Positions 1 to 5,009 of a stretch of DNA of 5,009 nucleotides are shown piece by piece. The translations under genes were made by a program, and so were the position numbers. The notes under the pieces are model-generated. The model was not told where the DNA came from. It searched no databases and saw nothing but the letters and a program-made list of their open reading frames with translations. Numbering within the stretch: position 1 is the first letter of the stretch; each line of letters begins with the position of its first letter. The DNA is from Luminiphilus sp. (GTDB lineage Bacteria > Pseudomonadota > Gammaproteobacteria > Pseudomonadales > Halieaceae): positions 1 through 5,009 of the forward strand of contig JAKMEU010000207.1 in assembly GCA_022425845.1 (NCBI GenBank), read 5' to 3'.

Positions 1-168
1 CAAGCAGATCACCCGAGTGCAGGAATCAGTGAGATGTGCAAAGTAGCTGTGCTGGACATCGCCTGTAGCGCCATTAAGCACCAGAAGCCGCGACGACGTA
101 CGTTCAGGCAATGGCAGCTGCGCAATCAACTCATCGGGAAGTTCAAAAAAAAAGTCCTGTCGACGCAT
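1..168 (-). CDS. queA: S-adenosylmethionine:tRNA ribosyltransferase-isomerase QueA, N-terminal part, with apparent frameshift near base 24
   Basis: QueA transfers and isomerises the ribosyl part of S-adenosylmethionine onto 7-aminomethyl-7-deazaguanine in tRNA, giving epoxyqueuosine at the wobble position; it acts in the cytoplasm. Translating the minus strand from the ATG at 168-166 gives [20 protein letters not shown], then [20 protein letters not shown]. This lines up without gaps with the QueA N-terminus as I know it from E. coli (DFxFELPxxLIAxxPxPERxxxRLL). A partial Shine-Dalgarno, GGGA, lies 7 bases before the ATG. After residue 48 the match stops in this frame (reading DSCTRVICL), but the next frame reads FLHSGDLL, which fits the family's xxLxPGDLLV exactly. 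One base therefore seems to be missing around 22-27. The rest of the gene, normally about 340-350 residues in all, lies outside the window, so I cannot tell a real pseudogene from a sequencing error. Identity is firm; intactness is not. Confidence 0.85.
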   Translation of the reverse strand, partial: MRRQDFFFELPDELIAQLPLPERTSSRLLVLNGATGDVQHSYFAHLTDSCTRVICL

Positions 169-200
169 GGTGAAGTCCCAGCACCCGCCCTTGTGGGCAT

Positions 201-226
201 AAAAAAACCGGCAGGCGCCGGCTTTT
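201..226 (-). terminator. Rho-independent terminator of the small acidic-protein gene
   Basis: On the minus strand the sequence reads AAAAGCCGGC, a GCCT loop, then GCCGG followed by seven T. The core stem is CCGGC/GCCGG (208-212 with 217-221); a G-U pair and A-T pairs extend it to about ten base pairs. It begins 15 bases after the stop codon of the gene at 242-553 and ends 32 bases before the queA start codon, so it separates these two same-strand genes. The A-rich left side also gives a weaker plus-strand reading with only a four-T tail. Confidence 0.8.
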
Positions 227-241
227 CGTCAACGCCTTACA

Positions 242-553
242 TCAGGCGTCGGTTGTCTCTTCTTCAGAGTCTGACTCGTCTCCAGAATCTGACTCTTCCT
301 CTGCGTCCGTTGCTTCAGCCGCCTCTGCCACTTCTTCTTCAGCGGGCTCCTCTGCAGCGGGCTCCTCTGCAGCGGGCTCTTCTTCCACAGAAGCGCCTGG
401 AAGGGTTACCTTGATAAGCTCTTCCGCGAGCAGGATTTTAACCTTCTCCTCGCCATTAACGGGCTTCCCAGTCGCATCCTGAACGGCGAAGCGCTCATCG
501 CCACGTTTGAAAATCTTGTACTCACTGGTTTTCTTAATGAGGTTCATCGCCAT
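242..553 (-). CDS. Small hypothetical protein with conserved-looking N-terminal half and acidic repetitive tail
   Basis: A 103-residue protein of unknown function. Residues 1-52 (MAMNLIKKTSEYKIFKRGDE onwards, through NGEEKVKILLAEELIKVTLP) resemble small uncharacterised proteins I associate with Pseudomonas-type Gammaproteobacteria, where a similar short basic/mixed segment ends in ILLAEELIK; this is recollection, not a search. Residues 57-103 are an extremely acidic, low-complexity tail: EEPAA-type repeats, then a Ser-Asp/Glu stretch (SDSGDESDSEEE). The tail has no membrane segment, cysteines or aromatics and is probably disordered. An ATG at 553-551 is preceded by GGAG seven bases upstream (561-564), which favours it over the ATG two codons later (547-545) and over a longer reading frame starting at 652 that lacks a comparable site. 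An intrinsic terminator follows the stop closely. The acidic tail could mimic nucleic acid or bind basic partners, but nothing here shows that. Confidence 0.8.
   Translation of the reverse strand: MAMNLIKKTSEYKIFKRGDERFAVQDATGKPVNGEEKVKILLAEELIKVTLPGASVEEEPAAEEPAAEEPAEEEVAEAAEATDAEEESDSGDESDSEEETTDA
341..380. repeat. 15-base in-frame tandem repeat in the acidic tail gene
   Basis: The 15-base unit AGCGGGCTCCTCTGC occurs twice perfectly (341-355, 356-370), and a third copy starts at 371 and matches for nine bases before diverging. Read on the minus strand it encodes the repeated EEPAA segments of the small acidic protein. The unit is five codons, so gain or loss of a copy keeps the frame, and the number of copies may differ between strains. 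Confidence 0.85.
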
Positions 554-656
554 ACCTTTTCTCCGCTCGAGATACTCAGTAACGGTGCCTGATTGTCCAC
601 AGCTCGCCGAGTCGCGGCGCAGGATAACGCAATTGACGGACCCGCGCAGCAATTTA

Positions 657-684
657 TTGCCGTTTACTCAGGCCTTGCTATACT
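657..684 (+). promoter_or_regulatory. Predicted sigma-70 promoter of tRNA-Leu
   Basis: A -10 hexamer TATACT (679-684) is preceded by TGC, giving an extended -10. A -35-like TTGCCG (657-662) sits 16 bases upstream. The stretch just downstream of the -10 (685-695, CCGCCGCCCCG) is GC-only, like the discriminators of stable-RNA promoters under stringent control. The start would fall near 690-692, leaving a leader of about 20 bases before the mature tRNA at 713. Prediction from sequence only. Confidence 0.65.
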
Positions 685-712
685 CCGCCGCCCCGATTTA
701 TTCCTTTTTGAT

Positions 713-799
713 GCCGGTGTGGTGGAATTGGTAGACACAGGGGATTCAAAATCCCCCGCCCTTAAAAGCTTGTCGGTTCGAGTCCGACCACCGGTACCA
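713..799 (+). tRNA. tRNA-Leu, anticodon CAA (decodes UUG)
   Basis: A complete class II tRNA of 87 bases with its CCA end encoded (797-799). The acceptor stem GCCGGTG (713-719) pairs with CACCGGT (789-795), with a G-U pair at the first position. The anticodon stem GGGGA/TCCCC (740-744, 752-756) encloses the loop TTCAAAA, which puts the anticodon CAA at 747-749. A 15-base variable region (757-771), as expected for leucine tRNAs, is followed by the T arm GTCGG-TTCGAGT-CCGAC (772-788). No base is missing from a conserved position. No terminator is seen before the next gene, 30 bases downstream. Confidence 0.97.
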
Positions 800-829
800 C
801 ATCCTGCGCAGCCACGAGGGTGAAAATCA

Positions 830-1813
830 ATGTTCAACGCGCTCATCGCACGACAAACCGAGGGTGGACACAGCATCGCTCTCGAGAACATCAGCCTGGA
901 TGACCTCCCGGCAGGCGATGTTTTGGTCAAAATTGACTACAGCACGCTCAACTACAAGGACGCCCTGGCCCTCACGGGAAGCGCACCCATTATTCGAAAC
1001 TACCCCATGGTGCCGGGCATCGATCTGGCGGGCATCGTGGAAAGCAGCGCTGATGATCGATGGCAACCGGGTGCTCGCGTGGTCCTCAACGGCTGGGGTA
1101 TTGGCGAGGGCCATTCAGGCGGTCTGGCGCAGTACGCCCGGGTAAGCGGTGATTGGCTGGTACAGCTTCCCAACAGGATCTCAACCCGGGACGCCATGTG
1201 TATAGGGACCGCAGGATACACAGCGGCGCTCTGTGTCGATGCGCTGGTGAAGCATGGTGTTTCACCAGATGATGGCGACATCCTCGTTACCGGTGCCAGT
1301 GGCGGCGTAGGCAGCCTGGCCATTGCCCTGCTGTCTGCAGCGGGATACCGCGTTATCGCCTCCACCGGGAAGACCGGAGAAATGGGCTATTTTCAGGCGC
1401 TGGGGGCGACTGATCTTATTGATCGGCAGACCCTCGCTGACGCAGGCAAGCCAATGCAGAAAGAAAGGTGGGCGGGCGTCGTTGACGCAGTGGGTGGCAA
1501 TACCCTCGCCAATGCCTGTGCCCAAACCCGATATGGAGGGGCCATCGCCGCATGCGGCCTCGCCGAGAGTCCGTCCCTGAAGACCACGGTGATGCCATTT
1601 ATTTTGAGGGGCGTAACACTCTATGGTATCGACAGCGTTATGGCTCCCCACCCCGCACGCGAGTCCGCCTGGGAGCGCCTTGCGAGAGATCTCGATAAAA
1701 GCAAACTGGACTCAGTGATCCAGGAAATTGGGTTGGCCTCGGCGCTGGATCAAGGGTCCGACATACTCGCGGGTAAGGTTCGAGGTCGTATACTCGTTGA
1801 CGTCAACCGGTAG
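830..1813 (+). CDS. acuI: YhdH/AcuI-family NADPH-dependent acryloyl-CoA reductase (quinone oxidoreductase-like MDR protein)
   Basis: A full-length 327-residue zinc-independent medium-chain dehydrogenase/reductase; E. coli YhdH is about 324 residues. Enzymes of this subfamily reduce acryloyl-CoA to propionyl-CoA with NADPH in the cytoplasm, detoxifying the reactive acryloyl-CoA that arises from 3-hydroxypropionate, acrylate or DMSP breakdown. The subfamily signature YSTLNYKDA is at residues 37-45, VPGIDLAG at 61-68, GWGIGEGHSGGLAQYARV at 88-105 and the Rossmann nucleotide loop TGASGGVG at 154-161. STGK at 178-181 fits binding of the NADPH 2'-phosphate. The catalytic-zinc cysteine/histidine pattern of alcohol dehydrogenases is absent, as expected. 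GAGGG (816-820) lies nine bases before the ATG and supports this start. The gene has no obvious promoter of its own and follows the tRNA closely. No other DMSP or acrylate gene is in the window, so a general acryloyl-CoA detoxification role is an inference; the older label 'quinone oxidoreductase' is less specific. Confidence 0.9.
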   Translation: MFNALIARQTEGGHSIALENISLDDLPAGDVLVKIDYSTLNYKDALALTGSAPIIRNYPMVPGIDLAGIVESSADDRWQPGARVVLNGWGIGEGHSGGLAQYARVSGDWLVQLPNRISTRDAMCIGTAGYTAALCVDALVKHGVSPDDGDILVTGASGGVGSLAIALLSAAGYRVIASTGKTGEMGYFQALGATDLIDRQTLADAGKPMQKERWAGVVDAVGGNTLANACAQTRYGGAIAACGLAESPSLKTTVMPFILRGVTLYGIDSVMAPHPARESAWERLARDLDKSKLDSVIQEIGLASALDQGSDILAGKVRGRILVDVNR

Positions 1814-1822
1814 GACCGGTGT

Positions 1823-2431
1823 CTAGAACAGTACCAAAGTAGACACAACGACCATCATCCCGGCTGCCAGCTTGTTCAGCCACTGCAACCCCATATTCTC
1901 CGTGAATCGGCGCCGCAGCCACTGCCCTCCCAAGGCGTAAATCGACATAGAGAGAAACTCCGACACGAGGATGACCGATAGAAAGGTCAGTATCTGGCTT
2001 GCCAGTGGCGCTCCCTGCACCATAAACCCGGGCAAAAGGGCGAGCATAAATGCCCATCCCTTGGGGTTCATGATCGCCGTGGTAAAACCCAGGGTCAGCA
2101 GCGCCAGGGGCGACAGCGTGCCCGACGGGTCAGCACGCTCCAGCTGGGGTTCACTGATCCACAGCTGCCGCGCAATCCATAGCAGGTAACAGGCCCCAAT
2201 CAGCATGAGACCCCTGAACCACCCCGGGTCAAGGCTCATCATGTTTTGCAAGAGCCAGACTGTGGCCGTGACCACCAGTGCCACGCCCAGCAGTTCACCC
2301 ATCATCATCCACACGGTGCGCCGATAACCCTCGGAAATACCCAGGGAAAAAGCCAACATCATGCACATTCCGGGGGTCAACGAGACCAACGCAATGGTAG
2401 GAATGAACAAAATCAACAGTTCAGGATTCAT
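1823..2431 (-). CDS. LysE/RhtB-family amino acid or metabolite exporter
   Basis: A 202-residue inner-membrane protein, the usual length for LysE/RhtB exporters, which expel amino acids such as lysine, threonine, homoserine or leucine, probably using the proton gradient. Hydrophobic segments lie at about residues 4-30, 39-62, 70-90, 108-130, 138-165 and 184-202, giving the family's roughly six-helix plan. Family landmarks include the TPG turn at 19-21 (here TPGM rather than the common TPGP), GxxEG-like SLGISEGYRR at 29-38, GACYLLWIARQLW at 79-91 and the intramembrane NPK motif at 122-124. The substrate cannot be told from sequence. The ATG at 2431-2429 is fixed by a stop codon nine bases upstream in frame, yet no Shine-Dalgarno is visible before it. 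It converges with the acuI-like gene (nine bases between stops) and diverges from the glutamate-synthase-like gene across 50 bases. Confidence 0.9.
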   Translation of the reverse strand: MNPELLILFIPTIALVSLTPGMCMMLAFSLGISEGYRRTVWMMMGELLGVALVVTATVWLLQNMMSLDPGWFRGLMLIGACYLLWIARQLWISEPQLERADPSGTLSPLALLTLGFTTAIMNPKGWAFMLALLPGFMVQGAPLASQILTFLSVILVSEFLSMSIYALGGQWLRRRFTENMGLQWLNKLAAGMMVVVSTLVLF

Positions 2432-2466
2432 TGGAAAAGATCAAAGATAGACGCTGGACGTACTCC

Positions 2467-2472
2467 GGGGAG
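2467..2472 (+). promoter_or_regulatory. Ribosome binding site that sets the start of the glutamate-synthase-like gene
   Basis: GGGGAG lies nine bases before the ATG at 2482. It decides between that ATG and a TTG in the same frame at 2431, which would add 17 polar residues, has no upstream ribosome binding site, and would overlap the first base of the divergent exporter gene's start codon. Confidence 0.7.
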
Positions 2473-2481
2473 AGCGGATTA

Positions 2482-4005
2482 ATGGTCAAAATACATGACT
2501 TCCTGATGCAGGTAATCGAGTTCGGTGCCATGGTGCTGGCAACCCTGATTCTGGTCGGCCTCGTCGCTGTTGTTGTGCTCTACATTTTGGACGTCACCCA
2601 AACACAACAGGCCATTCGCAGAAACTATCCGGTTATCGGCAGGTTCCGCTACCTTTTTGAGCATCTAGGGGTATTTTTTCGCCAGTATTTCTTCGCCATG
2701 GACAGGGAAGAACTGCCCTTCAACCGTGCCCAGCGTGGCTGGATCGCGCGGGCAGCAAAGGACATAGACCACACCATCGCCTTTGGTTCCACCAAACCTA
2801 TCCATACACCCGGCGATATCCTGTTTCTCAACAGTGCGTTCCCCAAGCTCGAAGAAGAGACCGAACTGGCTGAGCGAACACCCCTGCGCTTTGGCGAAGG
2901 ATACGCTCGCGCGCCTTACGAGACCCATTCGGTCTTCCACATTTCAGCCATGAGCTACGGAGCTCTCTCAGCCCCAGCCATTCAGGCCCTCTCCAGCGGC
3001 GCGGCTGAAGCCGGCATCTTATTGAATACCGGTGAAGGCGGACTCGCTCCTTATCATCTCGAAGGAGAGTGCGACCTGGTCTTTCAAATTGGGACCGCCA
3101 AATATGGCGTACGCGACAGCGCAGGAAATCTATGCGATACCAAGCTCAAGGAGGTTGCCGCCCATAGCCAAGTCAAGATGTTTGAAATCAAATTGTCACA
3201 GGGGGCAAAACCGGGCAAGGGAGGCATTCTGCCGGCGGCTAAGGTAACCGACGTCATAGCCCGTACCCGCGGGATTCCCGAAGGTGAAGATTCCCTGAGT
3301 CCAAACCGGCATACCGACATCGCATCGGTGGATGACCTGCTGACCATGATCCACCGGATTCGCGCCGTGACAGGTAAGCCCGTGGGCATAAAATTTGTCC
3401 TCGGCCAACCCGAATGGCTGGATGAACTGTGTTCCAGCATCCATGAGCGCGGTCTTGACCATGCTCCGGATTTTGTGACCGTGGACAGCGCAGACGGCGG
3501 CACCGGTGCGGCACCACAAAGCCTGATGGACAATGTGGGGCTGCCCGCCGACAGCAGTCTCCCCTGGGTAGTCGATAAATTAGAGGAACACCAGCTCAGG
3601 CCGCGAATCAAGGTCATGTCCTCGGGGAAAATGAGTACCCCCTCTGGCGTGGCCGCGGCACTGTGCCTGGGCGCCGATAGCGTCAACACGGCGCGAGGTT
3701 TCATGTTTGCCCTGGGCTGCATCCAGGCACTGCAGTGCAACAAAAACACCTGCCCGACCGGCATAACTACCCACGACCCCGACCTGCAAAAAGGTCTTGA
3801 CCCCCGTGTGAAAGCCAAGCGGGTTGCCAATTACGCGAGAAACCTGATCAAGGAAGTTGAGATCGTCGCCCACAGCTGCGGGGTCGTGAATGCTTATGAG
3901 CTGAGCCGCGAGCATGCCTATCTGGTCACTGCCAATGGACTGCCGGAACGTCTGAGCAAGCGCTATCCCGGGACCAAAGCGAGCACTGATCAGCAGGAGG
4001 ATTAA
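2482..4005 (+). CDS. Membrane-anchored FMN-binding glutamate synthase-like protein with 3Fe-4S motif
   Basis: A 507-residue protein containing the FMN/iron-sulfur synthase domain of glutamate synthase but no glutaminase or C-terminal beta-helix domain. Residues 14-36 form one transmembrane helix, and the catalytic part probably faces the cytoplasm. The domain starts near residue 140. It shows ISAMSYGALS (154-163), NTGEGG (182-187), KLSQGAKPGKGG (237-248), the flavin-loop segment VDSADGGTGAAPQ (334-346), and a Cys-x5-Cys-x4-Cys set at C413, C419 and C424, with CPTG following, which is the 3Fe-4S ligand pattern of glutamate synthase. All key residues seem present, so it should bind cofactor. 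Related stand-alone proteins are annotated 'FMN-binding glutamate synthase family'. Without a glutaminase domain it cannot make ammonia from glutamine by itself, and its true substrate is unknown. The gene is followed after five bases by a GGDEF sensor gene and diverges from an exporter gene; no GltD-like partner is in view. Confidence 0.9.
   Translation: MVKIHDFLMQVIEFGAMVLATLILVGLVAVVVLYILDVTQTQQAIRRNYPVIGRFRYLFEHLGVFFRQYFFAMDREELPFNRAQRGWIARAAKDIDHTIAFGSTKPIHTPGDILFLNSAFPKLEEETELAERTPLRFGEGYARAPYETHSVFHISAMSYGALSAPAIQALSSGAAEAGILLNTGEGGLAPYHLEGECDLVFQIGTAKYGVRDSAGNLCDTKLKEVAAHSQVKMFEIKLSQGAKPGKGGILPAAKVTDVIARTRGIPEGEDSLSPNRHTDIASVDDLLTMIHRIRAVTGKPVGIKFVLGQPEWLDELCSSIHERGLDHAPDFVTVDSADGGTGAAPQSLMDNVGLPADSSLPWVVDKLEEHQLRPRIKVMSSGKMSTPSGVAAALCLGADSVNTARGFMFALGCIQALQCNKNTCPTGITTHDPDLQKGLDPRVKAKRVANYARNLIKEVEIVAHSCGVVNAYELSREHAYLVTANGLPERLSKRYPGTKASTDQQED
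3995..4000 (+). promoter_or_regulatory. Ribosome binding site of the GGDEF sensor gene
   Basis: AGGAGG, a perfect Shine-Dalgarno, lies inside the last codons of the upstream gene, ten bases before the ATG at 4011. It confirms that start, and its position within the preceding gene suggests the two are translated from one message. Confidence 0.8.
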
Positions 4006-4010
4006 CGCCA

Positions 4011-5009
4011 ATGACAATCAGTGGACGCTTCACACTGCTCGCTTCTCTGACAGCGATCTTCAGCGCACTGATATTGTTGGCAGCTCTGGTCTACCAGGAT
4101 TTTGAGCACCGCAAAGCCCTGTGGCTGGCAGCTTCGGTGGCCAGCGTGTCGGCCAATACCCACTGGCAGCCGGCATTGCATTTTCGTAATGATCAGCTGA
4201 TTGCCAATCAGCTGCAGCGCTTAGCACTCGATGACAAGGTATCGTGGGTGGCGGTACAGCATGTGGATGGCGAAGCACTGGCCAGCCGCCCCGCGGCAGC
4301 TGATGCCCCCGAACCCTCCCTGCTTGAACGCTTGAGCAATAACCGGCTTGAGGCGCTCATGGGCGTTCATTCACCAACCCCCCAAGCCATGGCGCCCTAC
4401 CAGGGCGCCTTGGCTGTCATACCCTTGATGGACCGGCTGCTGGTTCTTTCGGTACCCGTCTATACGGCGGTCGACCCGCTACGCACCGATATCACCTTTG
4501 ACGCCTACCTCGATCAAATTTGGCAGGGGAACGGCTCAGGCTCCCGCTATGTCAGTGGCTACATTGAACAGGGTATTTTTTTAGGTGACTTCCTGTGGAT
4601 GGGAATGGAGGGCGCCATATCGATGATTCTTGGGGTGTTTATCGTCCTGCTGATCATCCTTTGGATCGTTCGGGTCCAGGCCCGCAGCTTGAACGCCCCG
4701 CTACTTCACATGGCGCGCATCGCTGAAGCCATAGATGCCGAGGAAATACCACTAAAAATAGATCCGCCCGCCGGGACAGACGAAGATATCGCTCGCATCA
4801 CCCGCGTGCTCAACCGCATGGTTGAAGGTCTGGAACGCATGCAGCTCAAACTGGACGTGGATCGTTCGTTGATGAGCCTCCGCGCTGATTCAACCACACG
4901 CAAACTCAGCAAAGCAGAAGCTGAAGTGCATGAAAGCCGGCAGAGGGTGCGCCAGGTTTCCTATTTCGACCCCGTCACAGGCCTTGCCAATCGCCGGCTG
5001 ATGCTGGAG
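4011..5009 (+). CDS. Membrane sensor with HAMP and GGDEF domain (predicted diguanylate cyclase), 3' end missing
   Basis: The first 333 residues of a signalling protein; the reading frame is open to the window edge. TM1 is at about residues 7-28 and TM2 at 202-220, enclosing a periplasmic region of roughly 170 residues. Part of that region (about 36-140: LWLAASVASVSANTHWQPAL, LQRLALDDKVSWVAVQHVDG) resembles the CHASE8 sensor fold by pattern only. A HAMP-like linker covers about 221-275 (APLLHMARIAEAI, then DEDIARITRVLNRMVEGL), followed by a probable coiled coil to about 312. The GGDEF domain begins with VSYFDPVTGLANRRLMLE at 316-333, matching the family opening (DPLTGLxNRR). The GG(D/E)EF active site, the I-site and any following EAL domain lie beyond the edge, so it may be a cyclase, a dual GGDEF-EAL protein or an inactive c-di-GMP receptor. 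It starts five bases after the glutamate-synthase-like gene and is probably co-transcribed with it. The ligand is unknown. Confidence 0.9.
   Translation, partial: MTISGRFTLLASLTAIFSALILLAALVYQDFEHRKALWLAASVASVSANTHWQPALHFRNDQLIANQLQRLALDDKVSWVAVQHVDGEALASRPAAADAPEPSLLERLSNNRLEALMGVHSPTPQAMAPYQGALAVIPLMDRLLVLSVPVYTAVDPLRTDITFDAYLDQIWQGNGSGSRYVSGYIEQGIFLGDFLWMGMEGAISMILGVFIVLLIILWIVRVQARSLNAPLLHMARIAEAIDAEEIPLKIDPPAGTDEDIARITRVLNRMVEGLERMQLKLDVDRSLMSLRADSTTRKLSKAEAEVHESRQRVRQVSYFDPVTGLANRRLMLE

Noticed and set aside
34..414. Plus-strand open frame of 126 codons over the left part
   Set aside because: It runs antisense to queA and to the acidic-tail gene; its Leu/Pro-rich end is just the reverse reading of the GAA/GCC repeats.
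593..601. DnaA-box-like TTGTCCACA
   Set aside because: A single copy with one mismatch to the consensus, and no cluster or AT-rich element nearby; it gives no support for an origin.
554..652. 33-residue N-terminal extension of the small acidic-tail protein
   Set aside because: The extension has no ribosome site at its start, while GGAG sits at proper distance before the ATG at 553.
1806..1820. Hairpin ACCGG-TAGGA-CCGGT between the convergent genes
   Set aside because: The five-base stem is short and no T-run follows on either strand, so it is not a convincing intrinsic terminator; it also overlaps the acuI-like stop codon.
2431..2481. TTG start for the glutamate-synthase-like protein
   Set aside because: The added 17 residues are polar and precede the membrane helix, no ribosome site supports the TTG, and a good one precedes the ATG at 2482.
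3084..3830. 248-codon minus-strand open frame
   Set aside because: It is the antisense shadow of the glutamate-synthase-like gene; its Ser/Arg/Pro-rich translation resembles no family.

Overview
The window looks like chromosomal DNA from a moderately GC-rich Gammaproteobacterium, probably a marine or Cellvibrionales/Pseudomonas-type lineage. This rests on the style of the proteins (QueA, a YhdH/AcuI reductase, a LysE/RhtB exporter, a membrane GGDEF sensor), on a tRNA-Leu gene with an encoded CCA end close to queA, and on short intergenic spaces. The species is an inference; no marker here fixes it. I see no insertion sequence, phage gene, CRISPR array or origin.

Left part (1-712), mostly minus strand. 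The 5' end of queA (queuosine biosynthesis) runs off the left edge and appears to carry a one-base frameshift just before the edge. Upstream of it lie an intrinsic terminator and a small gene for a 103-residue protein with a conserved-looking basic/mixed N-terminal half and a very acidic repetitive tail. The space from 554 to 712 contains a good extended -10 promoter that points right, towards the tRNA.

Middle (713-2431). A complete tRNA-Leu(CAA) is followed after only 30 bases, with no terminator between, by a YhdH/AcuI-type NADPH-dependent acryloyl-CoA reductase on the same strand. This gene converges on a LysE/RhtB-family exporter on the minus strand, with 9 bases between the stop codons.

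Right part (2482-5009), plus strand. A membrane-anchored, stand-alone FMN/3Fe-4S glutamate-synthase-like protein starts 50 bases from the divergent exporter gene. Five bases after its stop begins a diguanylate-cyclase-type sensor (TM, periplasmic sensor domain, TM, HAMP, start of GGDEF) that is cut by the right edge. The two are very likely one operon, which places a predicted redox enzyme of unknown substrate next to a c-di-GMP signalling protein. The genes otherwise look like ordinary, unrelated housekeeping and accessory functions. The points most worth a second look are the queA frameshift, the tRNA-acuI readthrough arrangement and the glutamate-synthase-like/GGDEF pair.
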